A stretch of 64,000 bases of DNA from Apodemus sylvaticus (Eukaryota > Chordata > Mammalia > Rodentia > Muridae): NCBI RefSeq assembly GCF_947179515.1, contig NC_067473.1, positions 86,008,350 to 86,072,349 of the forward strand, written 5' to 3'. The translations under genes and the position numbers were made by a program. Of this stretch, positions 34,580 to 44,695 are shown in pieces. The notes beneath the pieces are model-generated. The model made no database searches, was not told the DNA's origin, and was given only the letters and a program-made list of their open reading frames with translations. Each line of letters opens with the position of its first letter. Position 1 is the first letter of the stretch.

Positions 34580-35190
34580 CATCTCTGGAGTTAGTTGGTC
34601 CTGCTGTCACTGGCTAGTGATTGTCCTTCCTGTGTGCTTGGAAGCCTATCTCAGTACGCTTGGGTGACTGACCAACTTTTCCCTGCCACAGATTGCTGTG
34701 GGGCTATCCAGTTCCTGAGTGCAGGTGGGGCCCTTGTTATCTGAGTCCCAAGTCTTATACTTGGGTGTTCTCTAAGTTCCTGGCTGTAACAGGTACTCAG
34801 TTGCAGGCAAGAAGATGGTAGCCTCAACTGTAAATGCAGGACTCCCTGCAGAGCAGATGTCCCCTAGCAGACTAGGTACACAGATGACTGCGGTTGTGCT
34901 GCCCAGATCCTGTGTGGAGGTAGGGCCCTAGAAGGCTGTGTCCCAAGCACTGGTGTGCTCCCTGCATAGCTGGCTGCACCTAGCTGTTCAGTCCCTGGAG
35001 CAAAGATGGTGGTCTCATCTCAAAAACAGGGACTCCCTCTAACCCCAGTACTCCATGCAGGGAAGATGTCCCCTGGCAGTATAGGTGTACAGATGGATAT
35101 GGAGCTGCCCAACTCCTGGGTGCTGGTGAGGCCCTGACATTCTAGGACCTATGCAATCTTACACTTGGGTGTTCCCTCTTAATAATAATT
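34580..35190 (-). promoter_or_regulatory. L1 5' UTR with tandem ~200-bp monomers (second element)
   Basis: Units start at 34709 (cagttcctgagtgc), 34904 (cagatcctgtgtgg) and 35110 (caactcctgggtgc): spacings 195 and 206 bp, the third unit partial. Two units contain 'aagatggt(a/g)' (minus: ACCATCTT), a YY1-like core. Sequence differs clearly from the monomers at 25660-26150. Confidence 0.8.
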
Positions 35191-35427
35191 AACAGCAAAT
35201 TTTAATATTCCTGATTTTAAATCAGTATCTTAGATGTGCTATGGTGGAGACTTACTACCATGTATGATATGACTTCAGAATGATTCCTTGAATAGCATTG
35301 CCGTTCTGGTAGGGAGGTTGGTTTAAAATAGCACGATTTACTGACTGATGAGAAGACTTGATGAACTTAGACTCTTAGGTGTGATTATAGTGGCCATCCC
35401 TGCAGACTTTTCTACCTTGAAATATAG
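35191..35427. other. Intronic sequence upstream of lipocalin exon 5
   Basis: From 35338 it matches 8818-8907 of unit A (gagaagacttgatgaactt..., gtgattatagtgg), giving the conserved intron 4 end. Confidence 0.65.
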
Positions 35428-35529
35428 CAACTGGAACAAATATCACTGAAGACATGAAGGAAGAATACATGAAGCTAACTCAGGAACTTGGAATTCCTAC
35501 AGAAAATATTGAAAATGTCTATGAAACAG
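35428..35529 (+). pseudogene. OBP/probasin-like lipocalin exon 5 (unit B)
   Basis: 102-bp exon, phase 1-1, encoding GTNITEDMKEEYMKLTQELG and then IPTENIENVYET. The donor (acag|gtaatc) is good; the acceptor is ...gaaatatag with a weaker pyrimidine tract. Relative to unit A there are 19 differences, all substitutions. The amino-acid pattern ITEDMKEEYMKLTQELGIP resembles the LT-x(2-4)-E/K-x-Y/F-x-x-L/V-x(3)-x-GI helix of OBPs and probasin. The frame is open, but the matching exon 1 lacks ATG and exons 2-4 are not identified, so I treat it as a probable gene remnant. Confidence 0.75.
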
Positions 35530-35678
35530 GTAATCTCATTTCTGTAAAAGTGAATGGAAATTAGATCAAATGATAAAGATTCTTCTTTTCTATCTCAGCA
35601 ATATAAAATTCTGACTTGAACATATGAAGTAAATCCAACAGTATTTTAAACTGTCTCCCTCTTTGTCTCATCTCACAG

Positions 35679-35743
35679 ATGCTTGCCCTAACTGGGAGCC
35701 TTCATCTCAGGAGCAGAGAAGTTCTATTAGTCACTATTCTTGA
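35679..35743 (+). pseudogene. Lipocalin terminal coding exon 6 (unit B)
   Basis: Acceptor ctccctctttgtctcatctcacag. With the exon 5 G it reads D-A-C-P-N-W-E-P and on to a TGA at 35741-35743. The conserved D-x-C-P is kept. Where unit A has TGT-TAG this copy has TGG-GAG, so the C-terminal tail is about 15 residues longer. No donor is evident before the stop. Confidence 0.68.
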
Positions 35744-35919
35744 CACATTAGAACTAAAGTTAGAGTTCGATTCAAGATTGTATAACAAATATAACAAAGT
35801 ATTCACTACTGTCACTCAAAAATTTCTGCATACCCTAATGTTATTAAAAATCATTACCAGCTTTATGTATGAATAATTACATTTCTATTGATTTGGAAGT
35901 TGCTTGCTCTATACTTTTT
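35744..35919 (+). other. Sequence 3' of lipocalin exon 6
   Basis: Homology with unit A continues to about 35890 (9365 in A) and then stops. From about 35920 the sequence matches unit D (52846 onward) instead. Confidence 0.6.
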
Positions 35920-37802
35920 GCATATTCATATAATATTTATTTCTTCTCATGTCTCTGATGGGGTTGAAGACAAGGTAAGTATAGTCTCCCAATTAAGCTT
36001 AAATACTTTAGGATTAGAAAGACATATTTAGATCTAAGAAGATAATCCTAGTTTTATAAATGCAAATTTGCTAGAGAAGCATTTAAGTAGAGAATTCACA
36101 ACTCACCAAAACAGGACAGATAGCACTTTTTCCAAGACTGCTATAAAAATGGACAGCACATTGTGAATGTAAATTTCACTTGATAAGTTATCATAATTGT
36201 TATTAGTGTACATAGATTATTAAGAATAAAAAAGAGCCTTTTATTGGACTAAAAACTTTTATTGTAGTGTGCTGTTTTGTGTGGTGTGTATCTAGATGTT
36301 GATTTCTATGCCTAGATCTGTAGCATATTGATTAGGAATTGGAACTCTTAGATCCTTCTCCAGGTCTCTACCTAAAAGTGTTCATATCGCCTACCATGCA
36401 GCTTATAGACTAAGCCTCTATAATCACAAGCAAGTCTCTAGCAATGCTTTCTTTCATAAGAATTGTCATCGTTATGGTGTCCCTTCACAGCAATAGATCA
36501 TTTTATAAGACACGTACCATAAATGTTTTCTTCATGGAATTAAAATAAAAGAATCTTAAAAAGAGAAAAGCATAAAAAATGTTCTGTTTTTATCTTTGTT
36601 TTGAGGAAGTTGTCAAAGTGAATTAAATTGAAATGGATTGTTGAGTTACACAAATAAAAAATGTAGATAATTAAAATGTAGAAAATACATTTCAAAAAAG
36701 TAATCTAGTGATCATAAAGTCTATCAAATATCTGGACAGCAATACAGTGTGAGTGTACCTAAATTTGTGAGTTCAGCACTAGCATTACTACTTCAGATTT
36801 AATATTCATCCTGCAACTCTATGGCTTCATTTGGAATTCTTTCAACTAACCATTTTACCTGTCTTTGCTCAAATTGAAAATTCTCATGTGTAAGAGACTA
36901 GCCCCTCAGAAAAAGTGCAGACAATCCTCTTTCCTGTGTTTAAGCACTACTAGCCCTTGTCATTGTGTCCATTTTGGCCAGCAGAGAACACAAATCTACC
37001 ATTGATAAGCAAAACATGGTTCTGTTCCTTAAATCCTACAGAAGGAAATGAGCACCCAGATTGACATTTTGGAAAGAGACAAGTCATGGCCCTTAAGTAT
37101 TTTGGAACACCCAGTCTCTCACTCTGATCTGTTAACTCATTTTATAGGTTGAATAAAACCTCAAGGAAAAATACAGAAGGGAAATGGAGTTACTAATTAA
37201 ACATATACATATGTGTATATTTCTGCTTATAACAGGTAGATCTTCACTTAACCCAGAACAATAATCAAAAACAGAGATACAGGAATTCCCACCACATCCT
37301 AGGTGTCTGATTTATGTCCTATCACATCAGTCCAGGAAGGCTCCTCTGCAGGTGTTGAGGTTAATGACAAACACACTTAAGCAGAATCCTCCTAAAAACA
37401 GTAAGTGAAAATGCAATCTTTGTGTTTCTAGAGCTTCCATGCATCCTGCTCAGAAGCAAAGATAAGAACAACTTTTAGGAGGCTGGATTGTTTTACACTC
37501 TTGTTTCCCGGCTAGCTCTATGGATTCAGACTGCCATAGTAGACTGCAGTTCAAGATTACTGAGTGGAGGATCAAAGTTAACTCTTCCTGAGGGCAACAG
37601 GCACTGGTGTAACCTCCTGCCCATAGCCAGGAGGTTAAGTCCATAAATGCACACATTTGGGAAATACTAATTGGAGTTTGTGGGTTAAGGAAAAATTGAA
37701 GTGTAGCTAATCTTTGACACTTCATGAGTTCTTCTTTTTTAACCCTTAACCCTTTTCCACTGTTTTATTTTTAACCCTTTCAACCACCTAATTCAATAGG
37801 AA

Positions 37803-37803
<1 letters not shown>

Positions 37804-37873
<70 letters not shown>
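37804..37873. repeat. (GA)n microsatellite
   Basis: About 70 bp of GA. Confidence 0.97.
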
Positions 37874-37875
<2 letters not shown>

Positions 37876-38334
37876 CTGGATCTAATTTCTTCTTCTTGTT
37901 TCTTCTTTGAGCAAGACAGTGATCTACAACATATCCCACTCACCAACCAAGATTTACAATCAACAATGAATGACCAACACACAACACCACCTCTTAAGAC
38001 TCTGGAATGTATATACCTCTTGAGAAGGTCCAAGAATGCCAAAAGTCACATGGCTTCAGAAGCTATCTGCGGCTGGCAAAATCACAACCCTGACAACTGG
38101 CAGGCAAATCATACCTAGTTTCTGTAGACAATCTTAACTTAGCCCCACATTTGGAATTAAGTGAAGGCACATTCTTAAATATTTCTGTAGGTTTTAAAGA
38201 AAAAGAATTCTAAAATTTGTACTGCAATAAAGTTTAGGGGAAGATACAAAATATTTGAGAGAAAATTTTGATAACTGTCGTGAGGAGAGAGTGGCAATGA
38301 CCAAGATACATCATATATCTAAGGGAAATATTTA

Positions 38335-38381
38335 TATATGCATATATATATATATATATAATTTATACACATATATAATCA

Positions 38382-38445
<64 letters not shown>
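38335..38445. repeat. (TA)n microsatellite, two blocks
   Basis: TA/TATG-rich 38335-38360 and pure TA about 38387-38444. Sits where unit B carries the inverted L1. Confidence 0.95.
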
Positions 38446-38447
<2 letters not shown>

Positions 38448-38540
38448 CTTCCATTGAAAAAAAAACATTCTAACCCACAAATTGGCAAATTATTCAATTT
38501 ATTATGTTGAGGTATTCAAAGTAGTTCTTAATTATCTTTT

Positions 38541-38731
38541 GACATTCCCTGGCTTTTTTAGTCATTGTTGTATTGTTGTGAAAAGACATTAAGTACAAGG
38601 CAATTATAAGGGAAAGTGTATAATTGGAGGTTTGCTTACAGTCTTAGGTATAGTGCATTACTATTGAAGGAAACATGGCAACAGGCATAGAGCTGGAGCA
38701 GAGGCTGAGAGCTACCTCCTTATTCATAGGC

Positions 38732-38762
<31 letters not shown>

Positions 38763-38845
38763 GACAGAGGCAGAGACAGACAGAGAGAGAGACAGAGAAA
38801 AACAGAGTCAGAGAGACACAGAGACAGAGAGAGAGAGAAAAACAG
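38541..38845 (+). mobile_element. URR1-like repeat with GACAGA-rich expansion
   Basis: Same element as 17578-17908, followed by GAGA/CAGA repeats at 38728-38845. Confidence 0.65.
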
Positions 38846-39454
38846 AAACAGTAACAGAGACCAAATATGGTAACTGTTATTACTCTCAAGGTTAGCAATT
38901 GGCAGGTGATTCAAAGAAAACAAGATGTACACATGGAAGTTTAACAAATTTAAATCCTGGATCTGAGGATCACTTATATTTCAAGTAGGAGCAGTTATTC
39001 TTTCTAAAGAATTAAATAAGTTATCTTCATATTGGAGCATTTTATTGCTCATACCAAAATGAATATAGACTTGCTAAGGGAATTATTTTTATCTTGAAGC
39101 TGTGCTACTGATGTGCAATTTTATATTGTAGAATCAAGAAATTAGTTTACTTCACTTGGAAAATATCTCAATGTGACAAATGTATAGATTATTTTTATAG
39201 CAAGCTGGGAGTGACCACATAGCACTTAAATCTTTGTCTTATATGAATCTGGAAATAATACGTGTGAACATTTATGTTCTTGAAGCATTTAATAAAGCCT
39301 ATGCTCTTTTGTGGGTACAATGTCACAAAACTAGTTTGTTCTTCTTAACTTTGTTTTTGAATATCAACACTTCAGAAACATTTATATTACACTCCACTGA
39401 ATTCTAACTAAGCGGGCTAAAATAAAGCAATGCCAGACACAAATATTGCCACCC

Positions 39455-39612
39455 AGACTGCCAAACTGTTCTGAAAATATTTTATAAAGGTGAATTAACA
39501 TGTTCATCACACATTGTGCACCTGAAATGCTTTGTAAGCCTCTTCAGTTCATCAAGCCACCAGCAGCTGATCGACTCTCCTCTTCTTAAGAAGAAAGAGA
39601 AGATTCTAGAAG
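39455..39612 (+). promoter_or_regulatory. Lipocalin promoter and 5' UTR (unit C)
   Basis: A TATA box, tataaa, at 39483-39488 lies about 125 bp before the ATG at 39613. The block is conserved with unit B. With a typical ~30-bp TATA-to-start distance, the 5' UTR would be about 95-100 nt. Inferred, not shown. Confidence 0.5.
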
Positions 39613-39650
39613 ATGAAGTTTCATATTCTTGCTGGAGGCTGTTTGGATCA
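39613..39650 (+). pseudogene. Truncated lipocalin exon 1 (unit C), fused to 3' flank
   Basis: ATG at 39613, then K-F-H-I-L-A-G-G-C-L, aligning with the VKFLLLVLACL signal peptide of unit B. At about 39650 ('gtttgg') homology to exon 1 ends and the 3' flank block seen at 10352 begins. The reading frame then runs through unrelated sequence. The whole gene body is therefore missing. Confidence 0.65.
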
Positions 39651-40345
39651 CCTTGATCACCTGCCTAGTTCTAAAAAGATTACATTTCAGGTAGTACTGG
39701 TAAGATTGCCAATGCTCTTGTTCACTGACCACAAAAATTACCAGATTAACTATTAAAAGTGTGCCATTCTGAACTTCAAATTATTTCCTGAAATTTTGTC
39801 AGTGGAATCATGGAAAAGGATTTTGTCCTAACTTAACTAACAAGCTACAACTCCAAAGTCTTTCTAAAGATAGTAAAAATTATTGCTAATAATCCGTATC
39901 CATAAATTTTTTTCAAGCATGGGGATTGAATCATTAATCTGTTCCAGTGATGATGTTTAACAAAGATCAAGCATTATTATTGTGAGTTCTAATAATACTG
40001 CCCAATGAGGGACTGGAAGTCTCCTCTGAGTTTTCACACAACATTTAAATTAGGAAAGTTGTGAATACTGAGAGTAAAAAAAAATTAAATTTATGCTTCA
40101 TAACAGCATGAAGTCTTCAGAACACTTAGTCCTCAGGGTTCTGCCTTTCTGGGCATGCCCACAGTAGTTTTGGTACTGGGTGTGCCACAGTCCATGAGTT
40201 CTAGAGCAGTTTGTTGCTCCCCTCAAATGTTCCTCTACAAGACCATAGATTATAGAGGATCCCCTTGATGGATAACTGTCATATGTTAACACATGACCTA
40301 GCTTTATTAAAACTCATGGTATAGCTGTTTCATAAAAAGCAAATA
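39651..40345 (+). repeat. Lipocalin 3' flank copy (paralogous to 10340-11060)
   Basis: Colinear match with the region downstream of exon 6 in unit A. It directly abuts the exon 1 fragment. Ends in TAAATAAATAA and a short CA-rich run. Confidence 0.8.
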
Positions 40346-41300
40346 AATAAATAACACGCACACACACACATACACACAGATACACATGAGACATCTCAGA
40401 GTTCCAGATCAGTTAAGAGTGTTGGTCATCCCATGGGGCTGCCCTCTTCCTCAGCTTCTTCCAGCTTTTCCCCAATTCAACCACAGGGTTCCCCAGCTTC
40501 TGTCCATTGTTTGGGTGATAGTATCTGCATCTGACTATTTAAACTGGTTGTTGGGCCTCTCAGAGAGAAGCCATGCTAGGCTCCTCTCTGTAAGCATACC
40601 ACAGCATCAGTAACAATGTCAGGGTCCCAAGTCTTCACTTGAGATTGATCTCAATTTGGGTCTGTTATTGGACCTCTTCTCTCTCATGCTTTTCTCCATT
40701 TTTGTCCCTGCACTTTCTTCAGTCAGGAACAATTCTGGGTCATGCTTTTGACTATGGGATGGGAACTCCATCACTTGACATCCTGTCCCTCAGTTGGAGG
40801 TTGATTCTACAAGTTCTCCCTCTTCACTGTAGAGTACTTCATCCAAGGTCCCTGCCTTTGAGTCCTGAGATTCTCTCACCTCCCTGGCCTCTTGTACATA
40901 TTATAGTGTCCACTTATCTCCTACCTCCTCAGATTGCCTATTTCCATTCTTTCTACTGGCTCTCAGGCCTTCAGTCCTGTTTCCCACCCTCAAATATTGG
41001 ATATTTCCCCATTCCCCTCCCTGTCCCTTCTTCCACCTATTTTCCTTACTCCCTCTGCAGCCTTCCCCTGCCCATTATTCTCCATTCCAAGTGTGATTGA
41101 GACATCCTCACTTAAGCCCTTTGGCTTGTTAACATTCTTGAGTCCAGTCTGTTGTATCCTGGGTATTCTGTACTTCTTTGGCTAATATCCACCTATTAGT
41201 GAGTACATACCATGCATGTCTTTTGGGGTCTGAGTTACCTCACTCAGCATGATATTTTCTAGTTATATCAATTTGCCTGCAAAATTCAAAATGTTCTCAT
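40346..41300 (-). mobile_element. Old LINE-1 3' UTR and ORF2 end (minus)
   Basis: Antisense old-type 3' UTR (40390-41160), then ORF2 end (41165-41300). Proline/serine-rich plus-strand frames here are antisense artefacts. Confidence 0.82.
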
Positions 41301-41304
41301 TCTT

Positions 41305-42240
41305 TTATTTTTTTAAAATTTTTCTTAATTATTTTTATAATTTACATTTAAAATGTTTTCCATTTTTCAGGTTTTTCCTCCAGAGACCCCCTATTCCAAC
41401 CCCTCCTCATTCATCTGTAAGTGTGCTCCTCTACCCTCCACCAACTCCCTTCTTCCTTCTCTGACATTCCCCTACACTGGGCATCTAGCCTCATAGGACC
41501 AAGGGCCTCCTTTACCTTTGATGCACTACAAGTCCATCCACTGCTCCATAGGCAGCTGGAGCCATGGATCCCTCCCTGTATATACTTTGGTTGGTGGTTT
41601 AGTCCCTGGGAATTCTGGGGTCGGAGTCTGGTTTGTTATTTTATTTGTTTACATTTCAAATATTATCCCCCTTCCCAGTGTCCCCTCTGCAAGCCCCCTA
41701 TCACACTCTCTCACTCCCCCATACTTCTGTGAGAGTGCTCCACTACCCACCCTCCACTGAGAACTGAATAGTATTCCATTGCTTGAATGAACCACATTTT
41801 CTGTATCCATTCTTTTGTTGTGGTACATCTGTGTTGTTTTTAGCTTCAGGCCATCACAATTAAGGGTGCTATGAACAGAGTAGAACACTTGTTCTTGTGA
41901 GTTGGTGGGGCATCTTTTGGGAATATGTCCAAGAATGGTATACCTGTGCCTTCAGGTACATATATTACAAATTTTCATAAGAACCTATAGAGTGATTTCC
42001 AGAGTAGTTGTACCAGTTTGCAATTCCACCAGCAACTGAGGAGTATTCCTCTTTCTCCACATCCTAGCCAGCATTTGCTATTCTCCTGAGTTTTTTATCT
42101 TTGTCACTCTAACTGGTGTGAGGTAGAATCTCAGGGTTGCTTTAATTTGAATTTCCTTGATCACTAAGGATTTTGAATACTTCTTTAAGTGCTTCTCAGC
42201 CATTTGAGATTCCTCTGTTGTAAATTCTGTTTAGTTTTAT
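41305..42240 (-). mobile_element. Nested LINE-1 3' ends (minus)
   Basis: One L1 3' terminus starts at about 41310 (aatttacatttaaaatg), and a second at about 41640 (tttacatttcaaatattatc). From 41760 to 42240 the older ORF2 C-terminus resumes. At least two insertions are stacked. Confidence 0.78.
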
Positions 42241-42253
42241 ACCATATTTTTTT

Positions 42254-42281
42254 ACTGTTTTTTTTTTTTTTTTTTTTTTTT
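42254..42281. repeat. T-run
   Basis: About 28 T residues preceding the CG/CA repeat. Confidence 0.95.
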
Positions 42282-42295
42282 GCTGCTTAGCATCC

Positions 42296-42306
42296 GCGTG
42301 CACGCG

Positions 42307-42356
<50 letters not shown>
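42296..42356. repeat. (CG)n-(CA)n alternating purine-pyrimidine tract
   Basis: cgtgcacgcgcgcgcgcgc followed by about 42 bp of CA. Perfect alternation, with Z-DNA-forming potential. Confidence 0.95.
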
Positions 42357-42360
<4 letters not shown>

Positions 42361-42950
42361 AACATCTCTTCATGATAAAATTCTTGGAAAGATCAGAAAT
42401 TCAAGGCCTATATATAAATATAGTAAAAACAATATACAGGAAACCAATAGCCAACTTCATACTAAATGGAGAGAAACTTGAACCAATCTCACTAAAATCC
42501 AGGACTAGACAATCTTAACCACTCTCTCCCTACCTAAAATTCCACCTTAGAACTTCTAATCCTGAAAATCTACTTCAGCAAAGTGGCTGGATATAAAATT
42601 AACTCAAATAAATCAGTAACCGTCTTCTTCTCAAAGGAACAACAGGCTGAGAAAGAAACTAGGAAAATTACGTCCTTTCATAATAGCCACAAATAATGTA
42701 AAATGCCTTGGTGTGACTCTAAGCAAGTGAAAGATCTGTACAACAAGAACATCGGGCCTCTGAAGAAAGAAATCAGCTATGGAAAGATTTCCCGTGCTCA
42801 TGGATTGGCAGGATTAATATAAGAAAAATGCTCATCTTGTTGAAAGCAATCTATAGATTCAATGCAATCCCTATCATGAAGTTTTTATCAATATTGCTCT
42901 GTAGTACAGCTGAAGGGCTTGCATTCACAGATGCAATTTTCTCCAGAAAT
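42357..42950 (+). mobile_element. LINE-1 ORF2 reverse-transcriptase fragment (+)
   Basis: Sense ORF2 covering the region after the S-G-T-R-Q-G motif (degenerate 'ggagagaaacttgaa', 'tccaggactagacaa') through 'aatgccttggtgtgactct' to 'gcaatccctatcatgaag'. Many indels. Neither end of an L1 is present. Confidence 0.82.
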
Positions 42951-44282
42951 TCATTTTTTATTATTAGATATTTTCTATATTTACATTTCAATTATCTCCT
43001 TTCCTGGTTTTCCCTTCAAAAACCCCCTTTACCATGACCTGACCCGCTGATTACCAATCCTCCCACTCCTACTTCCCTGTTCTGGTATTTCTTCATATTA
43101 GGGCATCTATCCTTCTCAGGACCAAAGGCCACTCCTCCCTTTGATGTACAACAAGGTCATCCTCTGCTACATATACAGCTGGAGCCATTGGTCCTTCCAT
43201 GTGTATTCTTTGGTTGGTGGTTTAGTCACTGGGAGCCGAGGGTTTATGGATTGGATCATATTGTTCCTCCTATGGGGCTGCAAGCTCCTTCAGCTACTTG
43301 GGTCTTTTCTCTAGCTCCTCCATTGGGGACTTTATGCTCAGTTGAATTGTTGGCTGAGATCATTCACCTCTATATTAATCAAGCACTGGCAGAGCCTCTT
43401 AAGAGACAGTAATATCAGGGTCCAATGAGCAAGTGCTTGTTGGCAATCACAATGGTGTCTAGATTTGGTAACTGCATATGTGATGGGTCCCCCAGTGGGG
43501 CAATTTCTAAATGGCCTTCCCCTCAGTCTCTGCTCCACAATTTGTCTGTGTATCTCCTTCCATGTTTGTTTTATTCCCCTTGTAAGAAATATCAAAGTAT
43601 CCATATGTTGGTCTTCTTCTTGGGCTTCATTGGGTCTGTGAATTGTATCTGCTGTATTCCAAGCTTCTGGGCTAATATCAATTTATCAGTGACAACATAC
43701 CATGTGTGTTCTTTTGTGATTGGGTTACCTCACTCAGGATGATAATTTCTAATTCCATCCACTTGCCTACGAATTTAATGAATTCATTATTTTTGATAGC
43801 TGATTAATATTCCAAGTGCAAACGTGTCATATTTTCTGTATCTGTTCCTGTGATGAGGGACAACTGGGTTCTTTCCAGCTTCTGGCTATTATAAATAAAG
43901 ATGTTATGAACATAGTTGAGCATGTGTCTTTATTACATGTTGGAGAGTCTTCTGTGTATATGCCCAGAAGTAGCATATATGGGTCCTCTACTACTGTGTC
44001 CAATTTTCTGAGGAACCAACAAACTTGTTTCCAGAGGTTGTACCAGCTTGCAATCCCACCAAGAGTAGAGGAGTTTTCCTCTTTCTCCATATCATTGCCA
44101 ACACCTACTGTCACCTGAGTTTTTGATCTTAGCTATTCTGAGTAGTGTGAGGTGGAATCTCAGGGTTGTTTTTATTCGCATTTGCATTTCGACTAAAAAT
44201 GTTGAAAATATCTTTAGGTGTTTCTCAGTCATTCGGTGTTCCTTAGTTGAGAATTCTTTATTTAGCTCGGGACCCCATTTTT

Positions 44283-44695
44283 TTGGCTGCTCTTTTTTTC
44301 GATATATTTTTTATTTACATTTCAAACGATTTCCCCTTTTCTGGTCCCCCACTCCCCGAAAGTCACATAAGCCACCTTCCCTCCCCCTGTTCTCCCACCC
44401 ACCCCTTACCACTTCCCTGTTCTGGTTTTGCCTTATACTGCTACACTGAGTCTTTCCAGAAACAGGGGCCACTCCTAAGTTCTTCTTGTACCTCATTTGA
44501 TGTGTGGATTATGTTTTGGATATTCCAGTATTCCAGGCTAATATCCACTTATTAGTGAGTACATACCATGATTGATCTTTTGAGACTGGGTTACCTCACT
44601 TAGTATGATGTTCTCTAGCTCCATCCATTTGCCTAAAAATTTCATGAATTCATTATTTCTAATGGCTGAATAGTACTCCATTTTGTATATATACC
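44283..44695 (-). mobile_element. Young 5'-truncated LINE-1 insertion (minus)
   Basis: Short young-type 3' UTR (tttcgatatattttttattt, 'tttcaaacgatttcccctt') and ORF2 end. Inserted into the old L1 between 'gaccccatttttt' (about 44271) and 'accccattttta' (about 44695), which look like an 11-bp target duplication. The poly(A) is interrupted by GAGCAGCC on the sense strand. Confidence 0.85.

Larger units (their letters stand above)
29386..35190 (-). mobile_element. Full-length but decayed LINE-1, minus (~5.8 kb)
   Basis: Order: 3' UTR (29386-29620), ORF2 relic (to about 33430), ORF1 relic (about 33500-34575), monomeric 5' UTR (34580-35190). ORF2 survives only in short pieces, e.g. endonuclease 33035-32811 (GDFNTQLFSMDRSG) and RT-side 31115-30840 (KMAILPKAIYR). 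A long T-run at 31983-32059 interrupts the RT region. Older than the L1 at 19884-26436. Confidence 0.88.
35920..39612 (+). repeat. Lipocalin unit C upstream flank
   Basis: Matches the unit D flank in order: 35920-36240 with 52846-53170; 36800-36900 with 55920-56030; 37900-38170 with 56070-56320; 38170-38640 with 63610-64000. Its right half matches unit B (16262-18690). This fixes a tandem array of at least three upstream flanks. No gene inside. 36330-36525 and 38541-38730 are URR1-like. Confidence 0.8.

Noticed and set aside
40639..41185. Plus-strand Pro/Ser/Phe-rich frames
   Set aside because: Antisense of an old L1 3' UTR and ORF2 end, matching the paralogous 15300-15700.
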